Positions 10,833 to 20,800 of a stretch of 64,000 nt of DNA are shown one piece after another. This DNA is from Cucumis sativus (lineage: Eukaryota > Streptophyta > Magnoliopsida > Cucurbitales > Cucurbitaceae): positions 2,170,001 to 2,234,000 of the forward strand of contig NC_026658.2 in NCBI RefSeq assembly GCF_000004075.3, written 5' to 3'. Each line of letters opens with the position of its first letter. Within the stretch, counting starts at the first letter, position 1. Below the pieces are notes generated by a model, which saw nothing but the letters and a program-made list of their open reading frames with translations, had not been told where the DNA came from and ran no database searches. Both the position numbers and the translations under genes were made by a program.

Positions 10833-13800
10833 ATGGCTGAGTTCCTATGGACTTTTGCTGTTCAAGAAGTGTTGAAGAAGGTATTGAAACTTGCAGCTGA
10901 CCAAATTGGTTTGGCATGGGGCTTGGACAAGGAGCTTTCAAACCTCTCCCAATGGCTACTCAAAGCAGAAGCTATTTTAGGTGAGATTAACAGGAAAAAA
11001 CTACACCCTAGTTCTGTGAGACTGTGGGTGGAAGATCTTCAACTTGTTGTTCATGAAGCAGACGATCTATTGGATGAGCTTGTTTATGAAGATCTTCGTA
11101 CGAAGGTGGAAAAAGGACCGATTAACAAGGTACGTTCTTCTATATCAAGTCTCTCGAATATTTTCATTATCTTTCGCTTCAAAATGGCCAAGAAAATCAA
11201 GGCTATTATTCAAAAGTTGCGTAAATGTTACTCTGAGGCCACTCCTTTAGGACTTGTTGGTGAAGAATTCATACAAACAGAGAATGATCTTAGTCAGATT
11301 CGAGAGACGATCTCAAAACTTGACGATTTTGAAGTTGTTGGAAGGGAGTTTGAAGTTTCAAGCATAGTGAAACAAGTGGTTGATGCTAGTATTGACAATG
11401 TTACATCTATCTTGCCCATTGTGGGTATGGGTGGAATCGGAAAAACAACTTTGGCAAAGACAATCTTCAATCATGAGGAGATCAAAGGACATTTTGATGA
11501 AACAATTTGGATATGTGTGTCCGAACCATTTCTTATCAACAAAATTTTGGGAGCAATTTTACAAATGATAAAGGGTGTTTCCAGTGGCTTGGATAATAGA
11601 GAGGCTTTACTTCGAGAGCTTCAAAAGGTGATGCGAGGTAAAAGATATTTTCTTGTGCTTGATGATGTTTGGAATGAAAATCTTGCTTTATGGACTGAAT
11701 TGAAACATTGTTTACTGAGTTTCACTGAAAAATCTGGAAACGCTATTATTGTGACTACAAGAAGTTTCGAAGTAGGAAAGATTATGGAGAGTACTCTTTC
11801 TAGCCATCATTTGGGAAAATTATCTGATGAACAATGTTGGTCTTTGTTTAAAAAAAGTGCAAATGCAGATGAACTGCCAAAGAATCTAGAGTTGAAGGAT
11901 CTTCAAGAAGAATTGGTGACAAGGTTTGGTGGTGCACCATTGGTTGCAAGAGTTTTGGGAGGGGCACTGAAATTTGAAGGGGTCTACGAGAAATGGGTGA
12001 TGTCTCTTAGAACCACAACAAGTATACCGTTACAAGATGAAGATTTAGTTTTATCTACATTAAAATTAAGTGTAGATCGTCTACCATCCTTCTTGTTGAA
12101 GCAATGCTTTGCATATTGTTCAAATTTTCCTAAAGGTTTTAAATTTAAAAAAGAAGAGCTAATTGAAATGTGGATGGCACAAGGGTTCATTCAACTACAT
12201 GAAGGAAGAAACGAGATAACGATGGAGGAAAATGGAGAAAAGTACTTCAACATCTTGTTGTCTCGCTCTCTATTTCAAGATATCATTAAGGATGATAGAG
12301 GAAGAATTACTCATTGTAAGATGCATGATCTTATCTATGAAATTGCGTGTACAATTTCAAATTCTCAAAAGTTGCAACAGGAACATATTGATTTGTTGGA
12401 TAAAGGAAGTCACACCAATCATAGGATAAACAACGCCCAAAATTTACGCACACTCATTTGCAATAGACAGGTGCTTCACAAGACTATTTTTGACAAGATT
12501 GCAAATTGTACATGCCTGCGAGTTTTAGTAGTGGATTCATCTATTACAAAACTATCCGAGTCGATTGGTAAGATAAAACATTTGAGATATCTCGACATTT
12601 CAAATTCAAAGATAGAGGAACTTCCAAATTCTATCTCTTTGCTTTATAACTTACAAACACTGAAGCTTGGAAGCTCAATGAAAGACCTTCCACAGAATTT
12701 GAGCAAGTTGGTTAGTTTAAGACATCTAAAGTTCTCAATGCCACAAACGCCTCCACATTTGGGTCGATTGACTCAACTTCAAACATTGTCTGGTTTTGCA
12801 GTTGGATTCGAGAAGGGTTTCAAAATAGGAGAACTTGGATTTTTGAAAAACCTCAAAGGTAGATTAGAACTTTCAAATCTTGATCGAATTAAACATAAAG
12901 AGGAAGCCATGAGTTCCAAATTGGTAGAAAAGAACTTGTGTGAGCTATTCTTGGAATGGGATATGCATATTTTAAGAGAAGGTAACAACTACAATGACTT
13001 TGAAGTGTTAGAAGGGCTTCAACCACACAAAAATCTTCAATTCCTGAGTATCATAAACTTTGCTGGCCAACTTCTGCCTCCTGCCATTTTTGTTGAAAAT
13101 TTAGCTGTGATACATCTAAGACATTGTGTAAGATGTGAAATACTTCCAATGCTTGGACAATTACCTAATTTAGAGGAACTAAATATTTCCTACTTACTTT
13201 GTCTAAGAAGTATTGGGTATGAATTCTATGGAAATTATTATCATCCCTACAGCCATAAGGTTTTATTTCCCAAGTTGAAGAAATTTGTACTCTCTCAAAT
13301 GCCCAATCTAGAGCAATGGGAAGAAGTAGTATTCATATCAAAGAAAGATGCAATTTTTCCTCTTCTTGAGGACTTAAATATTAGTTTTTGTCCTATATTA
13401 ACAAGTATTCCAAATATTTTTAGACGTCCTCTTAAAAAGCTACATATTTATGGATGTCATGAAGTGACAGGATTGCCAAAAGATCTACAACTTTGCACTT
13501 CCATTGAGGATCTAAAGATTGTTGGGTGCCGTAAAATGACACTAAATGTGCAAAATATGGATAGCTTGTCTCGTTTCTCTATGAATGGGTTGCAGAAGTT
13601 TCCCCAAGGGCTGGCTAATCTAAAAAACTTGAAAGAAATGACAATCATTGAATGCTCACAAGATTGTGACTTTAGTCCTCTTATGCAACTTTCTTCACTT
13701 GTAAAGCTTCATTTGGTTATTTTCCCAGGGAGCGTGACTGAGCAACTTCCTCAACAACTTGAGCATCTCATTGCCTTAAGATCTTTGTACATTAATGATT

Positions 13801-14808
13801 TTGATGGAATTGAGGTTTTACCAGAATGGTTGGGAAACCTTACCTCTTTGGAAGTTTTGGGACTTTATTATTGTATAAATTTGAAACAGTTTCCTTCAAA
13901 GAAAGCCATGCAATGTCTCACCCAATTAATCCACGTGGATGTCCACAACTGTCCGAGTTCGCAGATTTTGTCCCATGATCTAAAGGCCAAAGCTCATGCC
14001 AAAGCAAACTTAGTTCAATGGTAATTAATATTGTATTTCATATCATATTCTATGAGATGAGATATTGTAGCTACCTTAAATCTCCAATATTATTTTCACT
14101 TGTTTTTCTTGTATTGAACAATGCATGTTCTTTCTTTTTTGTTAGTAGAGTGTGAGAAGACTAACTTCTTCTATTTTTGTGTATGTATGTGATTAGTTTC
14201 TATATAGCAAAACTCTATATCTGAACTGTTGTTCAGATATAGGTGAAATTAAATGAAAAAAAAAAAAAAAAACTAGCAATTTCTGTCTACTATAATTTAA
14301 CACTTGATGAAAACATAGAAAATACTCTTAATCTTTTTTTATCTATTTCAATTATATAACTGTAAACTTTAAAAGTTAGATTAATATCCTTACTTGACCT
14401 TGCTTTTAATTTGGCATATACGAACGAAAATCGTAATTTATCTACCCTCATTACCTTCATACATTTCCTCTATTTCTTTTCTACTACAATATGTGACAAC
14501 CTAACATTTTTTAGCATTTCTCCTTCTCAAACTATGTTGAAATACGATAAAAAAGCTTAAACTCACAACGAAAATACATGATGGCCAAATTCAAAGGAAA
14601 ATATAGTCAGTAACCCTTAACTTCACTAAATATAAATATTTTTCTTGAAACCTACCTTCTTCAAAATACAAACATTTTCTTTTTTGTATTATTGAGTAAC
14701 GATCAATTGCATGTTTAGTACAATATGAAGTGAGGGGATTCACATTCACTTTATCATTATTTAAATACAAGAAAAATGAGTACAAACAATATTGACTAGA
14801 GTTGGGTG
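10190..14808 (+). repeat. Right copy of the NLR tandem duplication (unit B)
   Basis: Partner of 2771-7262 in the same orientation, about 7.4 kb apart. Compared with unit A it has about 170 extra bases at 14287-14460 in the 3' flank and lacks one copy of the promoter motif TCATGTGGAATTTAAAT. The BAHD gene lies between the two units, not inside the homologous part. Confidence 0.85.
10833..14024 (+). CDS. CC-NB-LRR disease-resistance protein, Fom-2-like, intact
   Basis: Intracellular immune receptor of the coiled-coil NLR class. It is a single exon of 1063 codons, a usual length for Fom-2/RGA-type NLRs. Domain order: N-terminal Rx-type coiled coil (about 1-130) opening MAEFLWTFAVQEVLKK and with HEADDLLDEL at 74-83; NB-ARC with P-loop G198-MGGIGKTT (Lys204), kinase-2 LVLDDVW with D277-D278, a GLPL-type region GGAPLVARVLGG at about 366-377, RNBS-D CFAYCSNFPKGF, and M497-H-D499. 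LRRs run from about 540 to 1045 with LRYLDIS, ELPNSISLLYNLQTL and later irregular repeats. The N-terminus and overall spacing match the melon Fusarium-resistance protein Fom-2 as I remember it, but this is a homologue, not the same gene. The effector recognised is unknown. All NB-ARC motifs look functional. Confidence 0.95.
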   Translation: MAEFLWTFAVQEVLKKVLKLAADQIGLAWGLDKELSNLSQWLLKAEAILGEINRKKLHPSSVRLWVEDLQLVVHEADDLLDELVYEDLRTKVEKGPINKVRSSISSLSNIFIIFRFKMAKKIKAIIQKLRKCYSEATPLGLVGEEFIQTENDLSQIRETISKLDDFEVVGREFEVSSIVKQVVDASIDNVTSILPIVGMGGIGKTTLAKTIFNHEEIKGHFDETIWICVSEPFLINKILGAILQMIKGVSSGLDNREALLRELQKVMRGKRYFLVLDDVWNENLALWTELKHCLLSFTEKSGNAIIVTTRSFEVGKIMESTLSSHHLGKLSDEQCWSLFKKSANADELPKNLELKDLQEELVTRFGGAPLVARVLGGALKFEGVYEKWVMSLRTTTSIPLQDEDLVLSTLKLSVDRLPSFLLKQCFAYCSNFPKGFKFKKEELIEMWMAQGFIQLHEGRNEITMEENGEKYFNILLSRSLFQDIIKDDRGRITHCKMHDLIYEIACTISNSQKLQQEHIDLLDKGSHTNHRINNAQNLRTLICNRQVLHKTIFDKIANCTCLRVLVVDSSITKLSESIGKIKHLRYLDISNSKIEELPNSISLLYNLQTLKLGSSMKDLPQNLSKLVSLRHLKFSMPQTPPHLGRLTQLQTLSGFAVGFEKGFKIGELGFLKNLKGRLELSNLDRIKHKEEAMSSKLVEKNLCELFLEWDMHILREGNNYNDFEVLEGLQPHKNLQFLSIINFAGQLLPPAIFVENLAVIHLRHCVRCEILPMLGQLPNLEELNISYLLCLRSIGYEFYGNYYHPYSHKVLFPKLKKFVLSQMPNLEQWEEVVFISKKDAIFPLLEDLNISFCPILTSIPNIFRRPLKKLHIYGCHEVTGLPKDLQLCTSIEDLKIVGCRKMTLNVQNMDSLSRFSMNGLQKFPQGLANLKNLKEMTIIECSQDCDFSPLMQLSSLVKLHLVIFPGSVTEQLPQQLEHLIALRSLYINDFDGIEVLPEWLGNLTSLEVLGLYYCINLKQFPSKKAMQCLTQLIHVDVHNCPSSQILSHDLKAKAHAKANLVQW

Positions 14809-15690
14809 AGAGAGGATTTAAACAATCGCATACCATGATACCAAATTAAAAAACTGAAAAATCAAACTAAGACTAACGAACTTCTAGTATAAAGTTGATT
14901 ATCTTGATTTGTATTTGAAAAAATGTATTGGTTTGAATTGATTTTTTATTAAAAAAATCAATCAAAATCAAACCGAACCAATTGTTAGAAACTAACTTTT
15001 GAGTCTCAATTAGGTACCTTTTTATGAGTCGTGTATATTTGTAAAACCAATTATTATATAGAGTCAATAAGAAAAAAAAAACAAAAATGTTATGTTTTAA
15101 TTCATTCATATATATATATATATATTAAAGTATAAACAGAGCTAACTTTGATTTAAAATTAAATGAGGCATTTACAAAATGTTCATTAAGTCTTATTTTT
15201 GCTTCAAAAAGAAAACAAGCCAAAATTGCCAACACACAACTAATAACAATTATATATATTATTCTTCAATGCCAAACTTTTAGGTTGTTCTTAATTAACC
15301 TACCACCTTAACTAATCAACATTTTATAACTTTATAAACAATTAATATATTTATTATCATCTTCTTGAATAATATATATTTAGAAATTGTTTCTGAAAAA
15401 GTAAACCTTCCATTATTCCCTTTAATAACATAATGTAATCACCATTCAAAATGAATTAGCCGTTGAAGAAATTAATTAATTGAAAGAATGAAAATGGGAT
15501 TAGTCTAAATAAAATGTCATCATCATATATCATTATTCAAATGGTTGTGATTTTCAAAAGAAGCAAAAAGTAAACGGTAGACTTTTCAAATTTAGAAACT
15601 ATTTCATCTTCAAAATATAGATTCTCTTTTTATCTTTGGCATTTCATTTGAAAAATATGTGAGAATTTGTTTATCCATAGACAGAAAAAT
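14025..15690. other. Spacer: NLR 3' flank, foldback repeat, AT microsatellite
   Basis: 14025-14808 is the duplicated NLR 3' flank. About 14840-15010 contains an imperfect foldback with TTGGTTTGAATTGATTTTTT on one side and AATCAAACCGAACCAA on the other. An (AT)n tract lies at about 15107-15126. The rest is AT-rich with no gene recognised. Confidence 0.55.
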
Positions 15691-17013
15691 ATGGAGGTGA
15701 CATTTTTGTCCAGAGATACTATCAAGCCTTCTTCTCCAACTCCCCTAACCTTTGAATCTTTTCATCTTTTGTGTATCGAGGAAACGTCTCCTTTGGTTTA
15801 TACTCCTCTTTTTCTTTTCTATCCGAGGATTAGTAATGATGATGATTCAGGAGAGTATAATCCAGAAATTGATACACTAAAAAACTCTCTATCTGAAAGT
15901 ATAAATCGTTTCCTGTTTCTTGAAGGAGAAATCGTTGGTGAATCCATTCGTTGCAACTATGAAGAGATCATCTTTGTCAAAGCAAAAGTTACTGGTAAGA
16001 TATCTGAAATCTTCGTGGGATCAAATAACGATACTTCTTTAATGAAACTCGTCATGTATTCTACGTTCAACACTGACCCAGATGATAAATATGCTCTAAT
16101 TGGTGTACAAGCCAACATTGTGGAGTGTGGTGGTGTTGTGATATCTCTTTGTTTGTTACACGAAGTTATCGATCCAACAACTCTAAGTCATTTTCTTAGA
16201 TCGTGGTTCGATATTAATACGTCGTCTTTCAATTGTCTTCCTAGTATGGCCTGTTCTGACTTCGGACCACTCTTTCCACTCTTCGATCCACAACAAAAAC
16301 AAGTCTTGCTTTCCTCCAACAATAATTCTCAACAAAAAGCTTCTTTCCAAAGCCTTGTGTTCAAAGACGATGAAATCCCAATTCTCAAAGATAGAGCAAA
16401 ATCCAGTGATGTCCAAAATCCAACATGTGTGGAAGTGCTTTTAGGGTCCCTTTGGAAATGTATATTGGAAGTTGTATTATTGCAAAGTACAACAAATTCT
16501 GATCGGCCATCAATTTTGACACATGCAATTATAAACTTGAACACCAAAATGCTATCTTCTAATTCATTGCCAAGATCATTCTCAGTGGGGAATTTTTGGT
16601 GGATTGAGGTAGCTGATCATTATGTAGAAAATGAGAAAACCCAAATGGAGCTAAGTAATTTGGTGAGATTTTTAAGAGAGTCATTTCAAGAAATGAATGG
16701 TGATAGTTATTCTTGGTTAAAAAGTTTGGTGGGAAATCAAGGAGATAGAGTTATCTCCAAGTTGTTATCAGCTGAAATAATCCCAAAATTGTACATATGC
16801 ACAAATTGGGAAAACATAGATCAATTGAATGAGTTTGGATGGGGAAATACCATATGGATCGAATCGGATACAACGTCAAAGAACATTGGTATTTTGTTGC
16901 GCACCATAAGAGATAATGAAATAGAGATATGGATGGTACTTGATGAGGAAGAAATAGAACTTTTAGTACAAAATGAAGAATTTTGTGGTTTTGTGAATCT
17001 AACTTTCCCTTAG
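15691..17013 (+). CDS. BAHD acyltransferase 2 (divergent active site)
   Basis: Single-exon member of the BAHD family, 440 residues. It starts MEVTFLSRDTIKPSSPTP, which aligns with its neighbours; a frame extension to 15667 adds eight unrelated residues. The catalytic HXXXD is present as H157-E-V-I-D161, where the paralogues have HK. The C-terminal structural motif DFGWG reads E381-F-G-W-G, in the context LNEFGWGNTIW. Other family landmarks are NPTCVE, SLWKC, SILTHA and the final EIWMVLDEEE. The frame is intact, so it is probably expressed, but the altered motifs suggest changed substrate use or relaxed constraint. Substrate unknown. Confidence 0.85.
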   Translation: MEVTFLSRDTIKPSSPTPLTFESFHLLCIEETSPLVYTPLFLFYPRISNDDDSGEYNPEIDTLKNSLSESINRFLFLEGEIVGESIRCNYEEIIFVKAKVTGKISEIFVGSNNDTSLMKLVMYSTFNTDPDDKYALIGVQANIVECGGVVISLCLLHEVIDPTTLSHFLRSWFDINTSSFNCLPSMACSDFGPLFPLFDPQQKQVLLSSNNNSQQKASFQSLVFKDDEIPILKDRAKSSDVQNPTCVEVLLGSLWKCILEVVLLQSTTNSDRPSILTHAIINLNTKMLSSNSLPRSFSVGNFWWIEVADHYVENEKTQMELSNLVRFLRESFQEMNGDSYSWLKSLVGNQGDRVISKLLSAEIIPKLYICTNWENIDQLNEFGWGNTIWIESDTTSKNIGILLRTIRDNEIEIWMVLDEEEIELLVQNEEFCGFVNLTFP

Positions 17014-19366
17014 AAATTAAATTACTAAACATTGAAAAGTAAAAAAATTCTTTGTTTTGTTTCGATGATAATATTGATGAAACACATTATTGATTTAGGC
17101 TAGCAATGTATATTCCCATATGTATATACGTATTCACAATTATTATCTTCTAACATTTGTGTTATTGAGCAATAATTGATTTATTAATGATATGTTCTCA
17201 AATACCCATGTATCATATATAATATACCTCAAACCATCAATAACACTTGGAGTATTATTTTAATATAATATAACCCACCCCATGCTTAAGTCGTCATTGT
17301 TTTATTTACTTTTTTTTTGGTCAAAATTGTTCAAACCACATCTCTTAAATATTATATATATATATACATATATAATAATGGCCAAATTGTTCAAATGGTT
17401 TACTCTTAATTTAAAGTTACATTATTATTCTTTCGTTAATCAACTTCACCCCTAAGTGTTGTGTTCCATTGGCCTATAACATCTTTCTTGAGATTAATAG
17501 TACAGTTTGACCATTAAGTTTGAGATTCAAATGGAATAACATATGCCTCCTTTTTAAACTTAAATAATATATAAAGATACATATATATATCTTTTACTTT
17601 GTGTCCAACATCTACAAGAATTGCCAAAACGATGATGTATACATGCATGCTCTTGACACAAATAGAGGAGTGAAAAGAAGTGACAGAAGGGAGAACAAGA
17701 GTAAGAGAAAATAGGGAAGGAGAGGAGGCCTTAAGACCAAAGGAACGAGAGGATCAGAGTGAGACCCCCAACCTGTTATGCACAGTGTTCCATTTTACTA
17801 ATTTCAGTTTGTTACTTAATCCAGAAAAGATTAATAAAACATACTTTTTAAAAATTAGGTTTGATTTCAAATGGTGTTTTAGGGTATTGTTAACCATACC
17901 AATATTCCACCAACTTATTTGCCTTAAAGATGTTACTGGCACTTCAAACGATACATGTCTCACTGAGTTATTTACATATCTTTCCTCTTTTACGTGATTT
18001 ACGATATTTATAATTTTAGGATTTAGAGAAGTGCGTATATAAACGCACTCTAAACTTAGAGACATTTTTCACTTTTTATCTCGTGAAATTAGCCAACACT
18101 TTTGTTGGTATACCACGTAAATCTATGGGTTGATTCTCTTTTATTTTACATTATTTTTTAACATTTTTTGTTTGTCAATTTTGTAACACCATCTATTGCA
18201 TGAAAGGTGAAAGATCCCTTAAGCTTACCTTTTCCAATATGAGATTCTCACCGAGTCAACATGGAGATTAGTCTTACCAACAAGATTTTCTATATAGAAA
18301 GCTCATGAGGTCATCGTATTGTTATACTTCTTCAATGATATATTTTAATTTTGTTTTATCTATCAGACAAATAATTTAGATTAAAATCTACGTCACTACA
18401 CCTAATTTTAATGTATATCTTTCATTATAGCTTATGTATCAAAGTTATTATATCTTTTATATTACATTGCAAGTTATGAAACATTCAAAAACTTAGAGAG
18501 CAAGCCATTTTATTAAATTCTTAGGCATTTACTAAAGACGAAAAGACAAAAGTGAATAGCCCCAAACAATGTCATTTCATTTGATATTTAATTTGTTTGC
18601 TGACACACACACATATAATATCATACCATACACCAATTATTCATGAGAGAAAACTGTGAAGTTAATTAGTCAAAATGAGATGATTAACTAGTTAACAAAA
18701 AAAAAAAAAAAATGTCATATCATATATATATATCTTAAACAATAAATGGTAGACTTTCGTACGACTATATTTTTTAAAAAAGCAAGAGACAAGATAGTGC
18801 GACTTTCGTACCACTTGTTTGTCCTTTTGATCTTAAGAGAAGATAAGAATAATTGTTAATGTTTAGCGATAAATATTAGAAGAGAGTAATTGTTCTACAT
18901 CGAAAACATTCAAGAAAGTGTGATGGATTCCAAGTACTATAAACTTTCCTATGGTTTTGAACTTGTTAATTAGAAGCATTTTAAGTTTTGACCGGTGTTA
19001 AATCAAGTGAAAATCTCTTTTCTATGCTCGAGGCTTTTTCATGGTTGACAATAGTTGTTTTTCTCAAAGTTTGAAGTTTTCTACGTAAACTTTTGTGTTT
19101 GTAATTTTCTACTTCTAATTTCTCGATTATTTTATGTTTATTCTTTTTCTTCTACAATAATTATCATATCATGGTTTCTTACGTGACAAATTTTTCCTTT
19201 TCTTTTTATACTTTTTATATTCGATTAGAGTGAGATGTACTAAGGTGGGTAGTCCATCCGTCCTCAAGCATTGCTCCTTTTAAATCATTATAAGAATGTG
19301 TTATTTGTTGCAAGTTTGTACTTGAAACTAGGAAACCACAGTGTTTGTTTTCCAAGAAAAGAAAGG
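17014..19366. other. AT-rich spacer between BAHD 2 and BAHD 3
   Basis: No gene recognised. A purine-rich stretch lies at about 17660-17765. A short string GACTTTCGTA occurs twice (about 18751 and 18800). The 18880-18990 part, with TTCTACATCGAAAA, vaguely recalls the edges of plant retroelements, but I could not define ends. Confidence 0.5.
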
Positions 19367-20800
19367 ATGGAGGTGAAAGTTTTGAGTAAAGAAAATATTA
19401 TGCCTTCTTCCCCAACGCCCCCTCACCTTAAAACCTTTCAACTTTCCCTTCTTGATCAATTTTCTCCTGTGCTTTATGCTCCTCTAATAATTTTCTACAC
19501 AATGGATAACAAAGATGATCCTAGGCACCACCAAAGCCATGAGAAACTGATGGCCACACTTAAGAGTTCTCTATCAAAAACTCTAAGCCATTTTTACTTA
19601 TTGGCAGGAAGAATCGTCGACAAGTCCATTTGTTGCAGCGATGAAGGAGCTGTTTTTATCGAAGCAACTGTGAGTTGTAGCATGTCTGAGATCCTTAAAC
19701 AACCAAACAACGAGTTTTTAATGAAACTCGTCCCATGTTCTGAACGTTGCACCAAGCCAATCGAAGAATATGCTCATGTTATAGTGCAAGTGAACGTCTT
19801 CGATTGTGGTGGGATTGCAATCTCTCTTTGTTTGTTGCACAAACTTATGGATGCGACGACGATAGGTTGTTTTCTTAAATGTTGGGCTACTATTAACAAA
19901 CGCTCTTTTGCTACAACAAATTTGACCATTGACAATGGTGCTTCGGAATTATTTACACCACCATCGTCCATGACGAACGATGATAACAGTGACCCTTTTT
20001 CGAAGATGGTATGCTATGATTACAAAGAACTGTCTTCACTCTTTCCACAAACAAATTTCTTACCATTTCATCCAAGGCTTCATGAAGCCCTCTCCTCAAA
20101 CTGTGAAGAAAAAAGTTCTTTTCAAAGGTTTGTATTCAAAGAGAAGGCAATATTAGATTTAAAAGCTAAAGCCAAATCCAATGATGTCCCAAATCCAACG
20201 AGTGTGGAAGTATTGAGTGGCTTCATTTGGAAATGTGCATTGGAGGCTGCATCAACAAAATTAGGGTTATCTCAAATACCATCTATTTTAACACATGCAG
20301 TGAACCTAAGAAAGAGAATGGAGCCTCCATTGCCTGAATTTTCAGTGGGAAATATTTTTTGGAATGTGGTTGCTCATTATTTAGCAGATAAGAAAACCCA
20401 AGTGGAGCTTAGTGAATTGGTGAGTTTAATTAGACAATCCTTTGTTGATATTAATGGTAATTACATAAAAAGAATAGTGGGAAATGAAGGAAGTGAAGCT
20501 CTAGTGAAATTGGTTTGGGAGAGAAATATGAAGCTTTTCCAAATTCCAAAGTTGTACATATGTACAAGTTGGAGAAATATGGATTTAAGTGAAGTGAATT
20601 TTGGATGGGGAAAGCCTGTTTGGATTGGTAGTGCTGGAAATTCAAATACAACAATAAAAAATATGATTGTTTTGTTGGATGCTATATCAAATGATGGAGT
20701 TGAGGCATGGGTGATACTTGAGGAAGAAGAAATGCAAATTTTGTTACAAAATCAAGAATTTTTCAACTTTGCATTGCTAAATCCACCTATACCTATATAG
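19367..20800 (+). CDS. BAHD acyltransferase 3 (NFGWG variant)
   Basis: Single exon, 477 residues, starting MEVKVLSKENIMPSSPTPP; an in-frame extension of 32 codons upstream is not family-like and was left out. It is closest in the window to BAHD 5: both open with MEVKVLSKE.I.PSSPTPPHL and share LSLLDQ and FYLLAGRI. The catalytic motif is H158-K-L-M-D162. The DFGWG motif reads N411-F-G-W-G, with Asp replaced by Asn. NPTSVEVLSGFIWKC, ILTHAVNLRKRM and EAWVILEEEEMQ follow the family pattern. A cytosolic acyl-CoA-dependent transfer is inferred from the family; the acceptor is unknown. Confidence 0.9.
   Translation: MEVKVLSKENIMPSSPTPPHLKTFQLSLLDQFSPVLYAPLIIFYTMDNKDDPRHHQSHEKLMATLKSSLSKTLSHFYLLAGRIVDKSICCSDEGAVFIEATVSCSMSEILKQPNNEFLMKLVPCSERCTKPIEEYAHVIVQVNVFDCGGIAISLCLLHKLMDATTIGCFLKCWATINKRSFATTNLTIDNGASELFTPPSSMTNDDNSDPFSKMVCYDYKELSSLFPQTNFLPFHPRLHEALSSNCEEKSSFQRFVFKEKAILDLKAKAKSNDVPNPTSVEVLSGFIWKCALEAASTKLGLSQIPSILTHAVNLRKRMEPPLPEFSVGNIFWNVVAHYLADKKTQVELSELVSLIRQSFVDINGNYIKRIVGNEGSEALVKLVWERNMKLFQIPKLYICTSWRNMDLSEVNFGWGKPVWIGSAGNSNTTIKNMIVLLDAISNDGVEAWVILEEEEMQILLQNQEFFNFALLNPPIPI

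Noticed and set aside
17680-18065. Overlapping open frames of about 100 codons on both strands
   Set aside because: No family resemblance, AT-rich spacer composition, no splice context.
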